Of a stretch of 64,000 nt of DNA, positions 1 to 12,233 are shown one piece after another. The stretch is from positions 37,192,551-37,256,550 of the forward strand of contig OX365945.1 in assembly GCA_947247005.1 (NCBI GenBank). The letters run 5' to 3'. Below the pieces are notes generated by a model. It did not search any database. It saw only the letters and a program-made list of their open reading frames with translations, and had not been told where the DNA came from. A program made the translations under genes and the position numbers. Numbering within the stretch: position 1 is the first letter of the stretch; each line of letters starts with the position of its first letter. The stretch comes from Spisula solida (lineage: Eukaryota; Mollusca; Bivalvia; Venerida; Mactridae).

Positions 1-1
1 C

Positions 2-64
2 CTTTTTGATAAGTTGATTTTGCCAATCTTGAATTACGCCAGTGAAGTATGGGGTTTCAATAAA
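2..64 (+). pseudogene. LINE reverse transcriptase fragment, upstream part
   Basis: The frame starting at base 2 reads LFDKLILPILNYASEVWGF followed by NK. This is the conserved segment near the end of the reverse transcriptase domain in non-LTR retrotransposons. The element enters from the left edge of the window. The frame stops being LINE-like exactly at base 65, where a DNA transposon begins, and resumes at base 1750. Joining the two sides gives a continuous LINE reading (..WGFNK then ANDIERIH..), so both pieces belong to one insertion. The clade cannot be assigned from this short piece. Confidence 0.85.
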
Positions 65-1749
65 GACGTTACGCACGAAACTGGTGTCTTTTCGATAAAT
101 CGAACGTAATGCCTGGAATTAGTGTGCCTAATTCATATAAATAACGGACTACTATAAAGTCCTGTATATCGACGGAAAGAGCATACATGGAGCTTCGTTC
201 TTATGTACATATTTAAAGAATATCGTTTTTTATAAGAATTATATACTACATTTTAAAAAGAAAGTGACGTCAAAAAACGGTGTCACACGTTGCGTCCAAA
301 GCAAAACAGCGGGATGCATAAACATGCTGTGTCGATATTTTTTATCAAAAATCGCCAAAACTTCGTCAATTTGTATCACGATGACCTAACGACGTGACAT
401 CATGTCCGCGAACATCATATGCAAACAATAAGCGTTTGGTCGTGATTTTAGGAAACTGTCCTCAGATGTCACAAATAAGACCAACGCAAGAATAGGTATA
501 GAATAAACACATTTTAGCTATCACTAATAAATACAATGACACTATCGTTTTAATGAATTTTTACCTCATACATATCCGCACAATAATGTACTAGTTATTT
601 TATGTATTGTCATCACTGTGAATTTTATTTCATTTATAAACACGTAACTTGGAATTGTCCCAACGTTATAATGACGTCACAACGGACGGTATAACGCAAT
701 ATATTTTGAAAAAAATGTATAATATAATTACAATTTCATACGGTAAAAATTCAATGAAGTAGATTTTGAATACATATGCATATATTCTGTGTTAAGCAAC
801 TAGTATAAATATTAACCGTATTGCTTGAAAGTGACAAATAAACGAAATGAAGACTAATGTCCCATGAACGTTTTTACGTCATTTTTGTGAGTGAAATACG
901 GTGATCGTTTATTAAAATTTAAGATAATCAGGATCATGTATTCGGGTGAGAATTTTTTTTCAAATATAACAAAATGGGTACGTGTTTACTGTGGTATTTT
1001 GTCCTAGAACTAATACGTATATGCACATTTTATATTACGTTATAATTGTCCAGTAAAATGTCCCATATAACGAAAATATTCATTTTCGTCGTTGTTTCGC
1101 GGTATACACGTTGCATTACGCTTCATGCTGAGCAAATATGCGCCGTTACATTCTTTTAATTATTTGAAGTATTAAATGGTAGACTATTACCTACCGTGCT
1201 GTGTAATTTGTTTTCACATGCTTTAAATTTTAATGCGATTTTTCAAGCGTCAGATTTGTCCAGTGGAATGTCCCATACGACGTTTTTTACTAGTACATGT
1301 ATGACGAATTTATTGCATTACAAATAGCGTTTGTCAAAAATGTATGAGCCGCAATATATCTATTGTCGATAATAATATTAACAATAATAATAATTATTAC
1401 TCTTTATATTATCGACAATTCTATAAAAATATAGCTTTGTTCGATACCGATTCCGATTATTTGAAGTAGTTCTGTAGATTTCTAATGATACCGGAATAGT
1501 CGGGTAGTGTCATAATATGCCGCCATTTTCAAAACAAAAATGTTGTCAGAGAGAGAGAGAGAGAAGGGGGGGGGGGAGAGAGCACATGCGTATAGAATAC
1601 CCTCAATATATAATTATCTTCTTATGCATGATCCATTGAATCAAAGTATAAACTTAACTGCTAGACGTCGTAAACAAACACGCAAAAGTCGACGTTTACG
1701 TCGTTTTTTGACGCAACGTTTTTTATGTACCAGTTTCGTGCGTAACGTC
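65..1749. mobile_element. Non-autonomous DNA transposon inserted in the LINE
   Basis: Bases 65-85 and 1729-1749 are perfect 21-bp inverted copies of each other, beginning GACGTTACGCACGAAACTGG. AAA lies directly outside both ends and is probably a 3-bp target duplication; removing one copy plus the element restores the LINE frame. A three-base duplication is typical of PIF/Harbinger-like elements, but no transposase can be seen, so the superfamily is open. The interior is AT-rich, with several CGTC/GACG-containing motifs near the ends and two copies of a motif like GTCCAGTNNAATGTCCCATA at about 1050 and 1258. Confidence 0.8.
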
Positions 1750-2541
1750 AAAGCAAATGACATTGAACGTATACATACACAGTACTGCAAACGATCTTTA
1801 CATGTTAAACGTTGCACACAAAATGATTTTGTTTACGGTGTCCTCGGCAGATTTGCTTTATCCTATAATAGATATATCATAATTATTAAGTACTGGCTTA
1901 AGATAACACTGAGTAACGACTTAAAATTATGTAAAATTATATATGAACTTTTAAAAACAGATGCCGAATTGTTTCCACGTAAGGTAACGTGGGTTACATC
2001 ATTACAGCATTTACTCTCCTCGATGGGGTTTTATAACGTGTGGTTAGCACAAAGTGTAGGTAATACTGTTGTGTTTTTTAGCCTGACAGTGTTTAACAAC
2101 GTTTACTTGATACAAATTTACGGAACTGGAATGCAAGAATCGATCAGTCATCTCGTAGTACGTTTTTCAAATCAATTGTGTCCTTCGACTTTCAATTTTA
2201 TTTCAAATGCAATCTGAGTTATCATTTAATCGTATCGATGTCTCGGTTATTACTTTCATCTCATAATTTATTTATTGAAACTGGTAGATGGCACCGTCCA
2301 AATATAATTCCACGAGAAGAAAGAAACTGTCCGACTTGTAACAAACTTGAGGACGAGTTCCATTTCATTATAGAATGCAGTCTTTATTCAGATTTACGTA
2401 AAAAATATATACCTAGGTACTGTTGGTCAAACCCGAGCATGTTCAAACTCAAATCACCTTTAAAGCACAAATAGGTGTGTAATTGAAAAATTAAGCACGT
2501 ACATTTTTAAAGCTTTAACACTAAGATCCTCGCTATCTTAA
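1750..2541 (+). pseudogene. LINE reverse transcriptase 3' portion with frameshifts
   Basis: Three consecutive frames carry the end of one LINE polyprotein. Bases 1750-2180 read ANDIERIHTQYCKRSLHVKR and onward to the GFYNVWL region. Bases about 2230-2470 include ETGRWHRPN and a CCHC-like knuckle, C-x2-C-x7-H-x4-C, in the NCPTCNKLEDEFHF segment. Bases 2470-2541 read IEKLSTYIFKALTLRSSLS before a stop. At least two frameshifts separate them, so the copy is dead. The open frame starting at base 1540 begins inside the DNA transposon, so its first 70 or so codons are not LINE protein. Confidence 0.85.
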
Positions 2542-4219
2542 TTATCATAAAGCGTAGTCGTTGTACTAAATGCATGTACGTAAACATTTACAAAACATGT
2601 CGGCAAAATTGCAATTTAAAATTACAATTATTCACAACATCAAATAATTAAATTGGATGCGTCACTGGGTCTTGCTTATTTGAACAGTGTTGTTTGTAAA
2701 CCTTTAATGTGAATACATTTTGTCAAGCAGTTAATTTGCTACATACCTATATTATTATGAATAACGAATGTGTGTATGTTTGTTTTACATATATAGTTTT
2801 TTTTATTTCCAAAAACATTAGGCATGATGCTCATGAGTTTACATATGTATACAATGCAATTACAAGTGTAATAATATATACATTTTAACAAAGAGCCTCA
2901 GTTTACAATAGTTTCCATTTAACTTTTTTTATATGGATGTAACAATTTATCATCCAAAATTTATGAAATATGTAATTTTGAATAATTCATTGAACTACTC
3001 ATTACAGACTGTTGGTTGCAAGAAGAATTAATCAATTTTAAAAGCCTCAAAGTTAGAGTAAGGTATCGGAATAAAATTAAAAAAAGTTAAGTTGAATCAA
3101 TAGTTTCATAGAATAATAGGCAATTTGATCTGGTTTTTCATTTTTATTGTTCTGCTCATCATGCATGTTACCGGTCACACCCTTATATCATTTTTGCTTA
3201 AGATCAATGTGTAAAAAACATCCATTAGAGAAATTTTAATATATTTGTATGAAACCTATAGGATGTTTGTATAATTAATACTTGACGAATATTACATATA
3301 CTTCATAATGCTCTTGTCATAAACATTATACTACAGTACAGTAAGTCGAGTATTATTCACGATCCTTTTATTTTGTGGGTCTCCAGTAAATAATCTCGCG
3401 CAATACAATACCATTTGTATTATGTACATATATTGTGAAATGCTTTATAACTTGTTTGTATATATATGTGATTCATGGGCCAATGGCCTAAATCTTGAAA
3501 ATAAACTGTAAAAACTGTTTTATTTTTGCTATTATTCACAAATTAAGTTTGTCGCCAATTTATAAATCCGCTTTCACAACATAAAGACCGGTCATGGAGC
3601 CCCATTTGTCAATTCATGAAGCAGATTTTAAGCCTCATGTAGGGCCTACTGTAATTTGCAAAAATAAAGATAACGCAAATATCAAGTGATTTACAGTACT
3701 GTGCTGACTGATGTCAAGGCATTCATCTTTGCACAGAACTACTAACTTATCCTCCAACAAATATAAACTATAATATAGCTCTCACACAATGCTCTTGTTA
3801 ATAGTATGATGAATGGAAAATGTTCACAAGTAAACAGCAAGCCTCCTTGGGCTTATCAGCAGATCAATGTTAATCCACTTTTTACAACTTTTAGTAGTAT
3901 GCAATTTGAATTGATGAGAACACCTGTATACTTTCACTCAAAGTTGGATTCCTGCCAGACAAATGATGGGAAAAACTTTTGAAATATTTTTAATCAGCTT
4001 TTCAAAGAAGCATTTTTTCCTGCCTTTGAATAAAAATATATTGATAACGATTATATGCATCCATGTGCTGCATTTAGGCAGTCACGCAGTTACTTTAATT
4101 AAAACGTTGATGGTATAATCATTAATGGAAAAAAACATGTGTCAGTTTAATTGGTTAAAAGTAAAATCATTCAAATAATATACAAACAGTGTGTCTGTCA
4201 GATATTTATGCAGGCTGTA
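2542..4219. other. AT-rich sequence without recognised genes
   Basis: No open frame of note, no inverted termini and no tandem repeat was recognised here. A short AATAAA-containing stretch lies near 3500, with nothing convincing upstream of it. Confidence 0.5.
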
Positions 4220-5903
4220 TATCTTTGTTGAGTTTAATGCATGGTGAGTTTATACCCATGCTAACTGCCAGTCAATGCAGCTAGAGTGTCTGTCTATGTT
4301 AAGTGCAGGCCCATTTTGAGATGATGACCAAGTCTGGCCATGTTGAGTCTATGTCCATGTCAAGTGTAAGTAGCTGTCCATGCCATTTATCTGTCTTTGT
4401 TGAGTGCCCTATGGTGCTGAATATATGTCCATGTTGAGAGTCTGTCTATGTTGAATGTCTATCCAGGTTGAGTGTCAGTCCATGCTGAGTATCTGTGCAT
4501 GTTGAGTGTCAGTCCATGCTGAATGTCTGTCCATGCTGAGTGTCTGTCTATGTGGAGTGTATGTGCATGTTGATTGTCTGTGCATGTTGAGTGTATTTGC
4601 ATGTTTAGTGTATGTGCATGCTGAGTGTATGTGCATGTTGAGTGTCAGTCCATGTTGAGTGTATGTGCATGTTGAGTGTATGTGCATGTTGAGTGTCAGT
4701 CCATGTTGAGTGTATGTGCATGTTGAGTGTCTGTGCATGTTGAGTGTCAGTCCATGTTGAGTGTATGTGCATGTTGAGTGTATGTGCATGTTGAGTGTAT
4801 GTGCATGTTGAGTGTATGCGCATGTCGAGTGTCTGTTCATGTTGAGAGTATGTGCATGTTGAGTGTATGTGCATGTTGTGTGTCAGTCCATGTTGAGTGT
4901 ATGTGCATGTTGAGTGTCTGTGCATGTTGAGTGTATGCGCATGTCGAGTGTCTGTACATGTTGAGTGTATGTGCATGTTGAGTGTATGTGCATGTTGAGT
5001 GCATGTTCAGTGTCTTTGCATGTTGAGTGTCTGTGCATGTTGAGTGTCTGTGCATATTGAGTGTATGTGCATGTTGAGTGTCTGTGCATGTTGAATGTAT
5101 GCGCATGTCGAGTGTCTGTACATGTTGAGTGTATGTGCATGTTGAGTGTTTGTGCATGTTGAGTGTATGTCCATGTTGAGTGTATGTCCATGTTGAGTGT
5201 CTGTCCATGTTGAGTGTATTTGCATGTTGAGTGTCTGTGCATGTTGAGTGTCTGTACATGTTGAGAGTCAGTCCATGTTGAGTGTCTGTGCATGCTGAGT
5301 GTCTGTGCATGTTGAGTGTATGTGCATGTTGAGTGTATGTCCATGTTGAGTGTATGCGCATGTCGAGTGTCTGTACATGTTGAGTGTATGTGCATGTTGA
5401 GTGTATGTGCATGTTGAGTGCATTTGCATATTGAGTGTCTGTGCATGTTGAGTGTCTGTGCATGTTGAGAGTCAGTCCATGTTGAGTGTCTGTGCATGCT
5501 GAGTGTCTGTACATGTTGAGTGTATGTGCATGTTGAGTGTATGTCCATGTTGAGTGTATGCGCATGTCGAGTGTCTGTACATGTTGAGTGTATGTGCATG
5601 TTGAGTGCATGTGCATGTTGAGTGTATGTGCATGTTGAGTGTCTGTCCATGTTAAGTGTATGTGCATGTTGAGTGTATGTCCGTGCTGAGTGTCTGTGCA
5701 TGTTGAGTGTCTGTGCATGTTGAGTGTATGTACATGTTGAGTGTATGTGCATGTTGAGTGTCTTAGCATGTTGAGTGTATGTCCATGTTGAGTGTATGTC
5801 AATGTTGAGTGTATGTCCATGTTGAGTGTATCTCCATGCTGAGTGTCTGTGCATGTTGAGCGTCTGTCAATGTTGAGTGTATGTCCATGTTGAGTGTATG
5901 TCA
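4220..5903. repeat. 17-bp minisatellite, block A
   Basis: The tandem unit is 17 bp, with consensus TGTGCATGTTGAGTGTA and variants in the fourth to sixth bases. It is degenerate from about 4220 and regular from about 4416. A marker variant (TATGCGCATGTCGAG) recurs at 4815, 4934, 5098, 5353 and 5557. Three of the four spacings are exact multiples of 17 (119, 255, 204), which indicates a higher-order pattern. The minus strand of the unit has no stop in any frame, so open frames of up to 355 codons appear, translating to TQHAHTLNM-like repeats. I do not regard these as genes. Confidence 0.95.
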
Positions 5904-6134
5904 CCCATTTTAAACACCCATTTTAGGGGGTATTTGAGGGAGGATTATAGCCTTAAACTTTAATATATATATACATGTATATACATTTGTTGTTATGTTT
6001 GCATGCATGTATCTATGTAAAATTGTTTTAACCATGTCTCAAATGTGATTGTAAAGCACTTTTGAACGTGTAATTACATGATAAAAGTGCTATATAAATA
6101 TGGTATAATATATATATATATAAAAAATATAATA
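5904..6134 (+). mobile_element. Spacer with SINE/LINE-like 3' tail
   Basis: Unique sequence splits the minisatellite. Bases 6048-6110 read TTGTAAAGCACTTTTGAA, then, after a gap, AAAAGTGCTATATAAATATGG, followed by a TA microsatellite. This resembles the tail found in many animal SINEs and L2-clade LINEs (AAAGCGCTATATAAAT). The two GCACTTTT/AAAAGTGC halves can pair as a stem. The flanks are both minisatellite units, so a retroposed insertion into the array is the likely origin. Confidence 0.5.
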
Positions 6135-7866
6135 TATGTCCATGTTGAGTGTATGTCCATGTTGAGTGTATGTCCATGTTGAGTGTTTGTCCATGTTGAG
6201 TGTATGTCAATGTTGAGTGTATGTCTATGTTGAGTGTATGTCCATGTTGAGTGTATGTCCATGTTGAGTGTATGTCCATGTTGCGTGTATGTCTATGTTG
6301 AGTGTTTGTCCATGTTGAGTGTATGTCAATGTTGAGTGTATGTCTATGTTGAGTGTATGTGCATGTTGAGTGTATGTCAATGTTGAGTGTATGTCCATGT
6401 TGAGTGTATGTCCATGTTGAGTGTATGTGCATGTTGAGTGTATGTCTATGTTGAGTGTATGTGCATGTTGAGTGTATGTCCATGCTGAGTGTATGTGCAT
6501 GTTGAATGTATGTCCATGTTGAGTGTATGTCCATGCTGAGTGTATGTCCATGTTGAGTGTATTTCTATGTTGAGTGTATGTGCATGTTGAGTGTATGTCC
6601 ATGCTGAGTGTATGTCCATGTTGAATGTATGTCCATGTTGAGTGTATGTGCATGTTGAGTGTATGTCCATGCTGAATGTATGTCCATGTTGAATGTATGT
6701 CCATGTTGAGTGTATGTCCATGCTGAGTGTATGTCCATGTTGAGTGTATGTGCATGTTGAGTGTATGTCCATGCTGAGTGTATGTCCATGTTGAATGTAT
6801 GTCCATGTTGAGTGTATGTCTATGTTGAGTGTATGTCCATGTTGAGTGTATGTCCATGTTGAGTGTATGTCCATGTTGAGTGTATGTCCATGCTGAGTGT
6901 ATGTACATGTTGAGTGTATGTGCATGTTGAGTGTATGTCTATGTTGAGTGTATGTCCATGTTGAGTGTATGTCCATGTTGAGTGTATGTCTATGTTGAGT
7001 GTATGTCCATGTTGAGTGTATGTGCATGTTGAGTGTATGTCCATGTTGAGTGTTTGTCCATGTTGAATGTATGTCCATGTTGAGTGTATGTCAATGTTGA
7101 ATGTATGTCCATGTTGAGTGTATGTCTATGTTGAGTGTATGTCCATGTTGAGTGTATGTCCATGTTGAGTGTATGTCTATGTTGAGTGTATGTCAATGTT
7201 TAGTGTATGTCTATGTTGAGTGTTTGTCCATGTTGAATGTATGTCCATGTTGAGTGTATGTCAATGTTGAATGTATGTCCATGTTGAGTGTATGTCTATG
7301 TTGAGTGTATGTCCATGTTGAGTGTATGTCCATGTTGAGTGTATGTCTATGTTGAGTGTTTGTCCATGTTGAGTGTATGTCAATGTTGAGTGTATGTCTA
7401 TGTTGAGTGTATGTCCATGTTGAGTGTATGTCCATGTTGAGTGTATGTCAATGTTGAATGTATGTCCATGTTGAGTGTATGTCTATGTTGAGTGTTTGTC
7501 CATGTTGAGTGTATGTCAATGTTGAGTGTATGTCTATGTTGAGTGTATGTCCATGTTGAGTGTATGTCAATGTTGAGTGTATGTCTATGTTGAGTGTATG
7601 TCCATGCTGAGTGTATGTCCATGCTGAGTGTATGTCCATGTTGAGTGTATGTCAATGTTTGTTGAGTGTATGTCTATGTTGAGTGTATGTCTATGCTGAG
7701 TGTATGTCCATGTTGAGTGTATGTGCATGTTGAGTGTATGTCCATGCTGAGTGTATGTCCATGCTGAGTGTATGTCCATGTTGAGTGTTTGTCCATGTTG
7801 AGTGTATGTCAATGTTGAGTGTATGTCCATGCTGAGTGTATGTCAATGTTGAGTGTATGTCCATGC
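6135..7866. repeat. 17-bp minisatellite, block B
   Basis: About 100 copies of the same unit as block A, here with consensus TGTCCATGTTGAGTGTA. It is more homogeneous than block A; CC, CT, CA and GC variants occur at the fourth and fifth bases. A single irregular step occurs near 7659 (TGTTTGTTGAG). The minus strand stays open in all frames for the same reason as block A. Confidence 0.95.
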
Positions 7867-10035
7867 ATAATAGGCATTAAAGGGCCAAGCACAACCGAGA
7901 ATCGTCAGTCTCAACGATAACCAGGTATGTGATATATTGCGTTAATTAACTTGACAAACTAAACCACTAAACACTCGTGTCTCTTGATGAAATGGGCTTT
8001 GAATATGTACAGCCTTACAAGAATCTGGGTTACATTTATAACTTCAAAATCGTACGAAGGGGTTTAATTAACGAATTAAACCCCTGATTCATGAAAATCG
8101 GCACTGAAAAGCGAGACTATTGAATCATGCAGAAAAACGTACAGCTTCCCTTTATTACAGCTAAAGTATACAGTTCCAAGGACTCTGTTCCCATTTAAAA
8201 TTTTACCTGACATGTTTTCTTAACCCATGTGTGAACCCTCGTCGGTGAACATGAACTAACAAGCATGTAATTGAAGGAAAACAACATTATGGTTTATACA
8301 TATGGATTATTCTAGGGTAATAGTAGATATATTTAATTAGTTTCCACACATAATATGATACACATTTCATTTACTAGGACTGTGTTTCTTTTTTATAGCT
8401 ATGATAATTTGACTCGTGCAATGAAATCCCCAGCTCTTTTGTGTGTAATGAATGTCCTTTGCTACGTTATACAAGGCTTGATAGTTTTATTTACACTTTC
8501 TTAACTGTTGTTAAATTACTATTGTACGACGCGCCGTATTAATTGTCTGCCTTTATCTAAGTGACAATGCACAAATCGCAACTTCTTGCACCGAATTATT
8601 ACGATATTTCCCGAAAGATCCTGAAATAATATCATTGACAATTATTTAGATATTAACACCAAACTGAGAAATATTAGAAACCAAGTTATTTTCGGAAATA
8701 CAAATTTTACACGTTTCACCTTGTCGTCATATTCACAGCTTCTTTATGCAAGGGTAATGGGCCTTTTTTAAGTGACAATGCGTGAGCGTCTGCACTCACA
8801 AGGCGGTGCTCTTGCTCAAGTTTCATGAATACTGATTCTCGTGGATATATAGCATTCGCGAACTCCGGGAAATTAAATGCTAATCCAAAAGTCCCTGGTT
8901 GGAACCTCAGCCGGGGCAGAAATGCATTTCCACTACTAAGAGAAGAACTGATGGAAATGATGGTAATCCAGAGGTATTCACACTTATATCAGTGCTGCAC
9001 AGTTGGCATGTTATGGTATCGAACCAAAATTCCTTGTAACACAAAAACTGTCCCGTAATACCTTAACTCTACCTGACAGACAAATGTGCGATAATGCCTC
9101 AGAGACAGGGTCCTGCAAACTATCACTTGATACAACTCTAATAATATTTGAGAGATAATTGCCCTGTGGCAGGTGTCATGTCAATTATAAACCTAGCACT
9201 TTGGTCCTGATGCCAATATTTTGAAAGGTTAGGAAGAAATGAAAAATAACCCAACCAGAGCATTTCACCCGAAGTTCAACGAAATCATTATCATAAAAGA
9301 AATGATTTTTTTGCTTATTTGCGAGATACAGTTGTTTTAAAGTGATAAAAGTTTCGCCTAATAAAGATTGGCAGATTTGTTTATTACTGGCTTGATTAAC
9401 TACCAGACAAATATGGCAATGAAATGTCTGGATTTTATTGCTTGCAGAAAAATGTTGATAGAATGTATACACATCATTATTTTTTCAATATTTTTCAATA
9501 TTTTGTTTCCTATTCTGATTTGTGTGTAATTTACCATCCACATTTTCCTCTTAGGAACTTACAGTTCTAGGCAAGTTTGTTCTACAGACCTAATAATGGT
9601 CTAGGTATAACTGACTCATGTTATATATGTCAGAGTATAATGGGTTTTCTCACGATTTTACCAATGATAGTATTGAGTCTCCCTAGTTTGAAAACATGCT
9701 AGATACAGTAAATGAGACTAAATCTTCAAAAATCTTCAGGATCAGAACAATGATGAACTGTTTCGGTGTATAGCTGACTAGTTTTGACATTGGTAAACTC
9801 AATAGAACAATGAAATGATTGTGTAAGTCTAGCATATATATTGCAATTAATGAAATGATTAAGTGTGGTTACGTTTCGTTTCGGTCAAAAGCTATACATA
9901 GCCTTTGTTTACACTGTCATAATTATATTCTACAATAAATTAATCTTGACTTTTGACTTTGTTTTATGTGATTAAAAAATACAGTCACACAACTTTGTCT
10001 TAATTTTACCTTCATTTGGTATGGTATAGGCACAT
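7867..10035. other. Unique AT-rich sequence without recognised genes
   Basis: Only short open frames (at 8825-9058 plus and 9185-9472 minus) lie here. Neither shows a recognisable domain or codon pattern. No repeat structure was seen. Confidence 0.5.
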
Positions 10036-10263
10036 AAATCCGTCCGTCCGTCCGTCCGTACGAATGCACCGGTAGTTGTGGGATGTGGAACAATAGGCTA
10101 TTTTTAGATTCTATTCATTCCGTCACTTGTGGGGTGCAAAATGCTACTTGTTGGTTGCAACCAAACAAAAGAAAGAACAAAAGAAAAACCCACAAATACC
10201 GTCTCATGAGAACGTCCGTCCGTCCGTCCGTCTCCGTCCGTCCGTCCGTCCATCCGTCCATCC
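10036..10263. mobile_element. ~155-bp module inside CCGT microsatellite, copy 1
   Basis: A module at about 10060-10213 starts TACGAATGCACCGGTAG and ends GTCTCATGAG. It sits between two (CCGT)n tracts at 10037-10059 and 10214-10262. A near-identical copy lies at 59131-59281, also between CCGT tracts. Near the ends GTTGTGGG and CCCACAAA form imperfect inverted repeats. The surrounding sequence belongs to the AACTAGGTCAC family, which differs from the surroundings of copy 2. Confidence 0.75.
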
Positions 10264-10845
10264 ATTGAAACTTGTTTTTTTGTATCTAGGCCAAGTTCGT
10301 AACTGAGTCATCTAGGGTAAAAAACTAGGCCACAAGGTCACATCAAAGAAAAACTTTGTTAACACTCTAGAAGTCACTGTTTTCACTTAATCTTTATGAA
10401 ACTCGGTCACAATGTTCCTCTCTATACAAAGTAGGTCGTGTTGGCAACAGGGCTTTCTGGGGTCAAAAACTAGGTCACACGAAAGAAAAACATTGTTAAT
10501 ACTCTATAGGCCACAGTTTTCACTTAATCTGTATGAAACTTAATCATGATGTTGGTCTTTATAAAATCTAGGTCAGATTTGCAACTTGGTCATCTCAGGT
10601 AAAAAAACTAGGTCACATCAAAGAAAAACATTGTTAACACCATAGAGGTCACAGTTTTCTCCTAATCTTATGAAACAATGTTCCACTCTATAAAATGTAG
10701 GTTTTGTTCGCAACTGGGCCATTTGGGGTCAAAAACTAGGCCACATCAAAGAAAAACGTTGTTAACACTCTTGAGGTCACAGTTTTCACTTAATCTTTAT
10801 TTAACTTAAACATGATGTTAGTCTCTATAAAATCTAGGTCAAGTT
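10264..10845. repeat. AACTAGGTCAC-family tandem repeats
   Basis: About four degenerate copies of a unit near 140 bp. Each contains 'AAACTAGG(T/C)CACA', 'CAAAGAAAAAC(A/T)TTGTTAACAC', 'CACAGTTTTC(A/T)C' and 'TATGAAAC'. The same family recurs at 12234-12880 and about 13290-13520. I recognise it as a common dispersed repeat of bivalve genomes. No coding capacity. Confidence 0.7.
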
Positions 10846-12091
10846 GTTATCCTCCGGGGGCGTTGAAAATGGCATTGTCCGTCCGTTTGTCTGTCCGTCC
10901 GTCAGTTTTTTTCTGATCTATCAATAACTGGAAAAAAATCAAAGTACTGACGTATAGTTTCTTGGGGGATAACGCAAATCTTGGTAATCTATTAAAAGTT
11001 ACCTTAAATGGTATTGGATTAATAAGTGTAAATATTGTAAACTTTTCAGAAATATCGATGACAGCTGACTCATTCAAATTTCATCTAACGAACCAATTTA
11101 GGCAATCCGACCATTAAAAACACAATGAACTAGTTTCAACTATAAAGGGAGCTGAGAAAAGTATTATAAAGACTAAGAATAACAGTAAATGGTAATTTCA
11201 TGAATATGCATAAATAATGTTTGACGGTAGTAAACAAAAATAATATAAGTATAGTCCAGTCAGGATAAAAATCCAGTGACGCAGCGGTCGAGTCTACTAT
11301 AACAGTGTAAAACCAATCATAAAGGCTTATACTGTACAAACAACTATAATTTCAATGCTAAACTAACATACTCAACTTCGCTCTACCTGTTTAGACAATG
11401 GTTGTGATTTTTTGCGTACACATAAACTGCAACGTCATTGTCACAATATCCTAACTGGACTATAATAGGATAGGGGATGAATAGTCGTAAAAAATAATAA
11501 AAACAACTTAAACTGCACTTAGTCAAAATTCCATGACTCTAGCTACAAACGAACCGAATAGGGTGCGAATAGCGCGAACGATTCATAAAGGGGAAACTAT
11601 GGTCTCGAATCTCGGCGCGAAATGTGTAAACAACACCGCTTGGAAAAGGGTTGTTCTTAAGATAGACAAAAATTATTAAGCCGAAGATCTGAGGTTAATT
11701 TAATGGATGAAACGTCGATCAATACTATTTATCAATGCAAAATATTGTAAATAGTGAAAATAAATACATTATAGCTGGAGTTTGTGGCTAAACTGTAATA
11801 TGAACGTTATGAAACCAAACAGTGTAAATTTCGTCTGCTTAACCAGGTACTGTAACAGCGACATTTTTATCAACCCTAAAAAACCATTAGTCGTTTTACA
11901 GCGCGTAGGAATTTATTCGCACAAAACATAAACTCACAGGAAAAACATTCCAAAATTTCTTGCAATACAAAAAAAAATTCAATTGATTTTGGTTTAGATT
12001 AGCTGGAACTCGTTTTTTGATCGGATGAATTGGTCGTGGAGAAATTACATTGGTAAAATCGTAGTGATTTCTGAAGTTGGTATGGAACAAT
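10846..12091. other. CCGT-containing element start and AT-rich sequence
   Basis: Bases 10846-10915 (CCTCCGGGGGCGTTGAAAA, then a CCGT/CTGT-rich tract) look like the start of another dispersed mollusc element. The rest shows no gene and no clear far end. Confidence 0.4.
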
Positions 12092-12112
12092 ACTTGGGGG
12101 AATCCCCCAAGT
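12092..12112. repeat. Short hairpin
   Basis: ACTTGGGGG at 12092-12100 and CCCCCAAGT at 12104-12112 form a perfect 9-bp stem with a 3-base loop. It lies just before the first 113-bp duplicated segment and could be the end of an element or a terminator-like structure. Its role is unknown. Confidence 0.6.
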
Positions 12113-12117
12113 AATAA

Positions 12118-12233
12118 AAATCATAAATAATCAACCACTAGCCAGATTTCAAAATTATTTTACAGAAATAGTTGTTAGGTGACCCACTTACAAAATTGGA
12201 ATGTTGGTCATGATTCGCCAGTGGGTGTGAACC
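12118..12233 (+). repeat. Direct duplication, copy 1
   Basis: About 113 bp running from TCATAAATAATCAACCACTA to CGCCAGTGGGTG. It is repeated in the same orientation at 13021-13133 with scattered differences. The two copies flank the TTAGCTCACC element and some extra sequence. Confidence 0.75.

Noticed and set aside
1540..1749. N-terminal 70 codons of the frame beginning at 1540
   Set aside because: They lie within the DNA transposon; the LINE homology starts at 1750.
4475..7830. Many long minus-strand open frames encoding THSTWTYTQHGHTLNMDI-like repeats
   Set aside because: They are produced by a 17-bp tandem unit with no stop on that strand. All three frames are open and nothing outside the repeat is coding.
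4220..7866. CRISPR array
   Set aside because: The repeats are contiguous 17-bp units without unique spacers, and the host is an animal.
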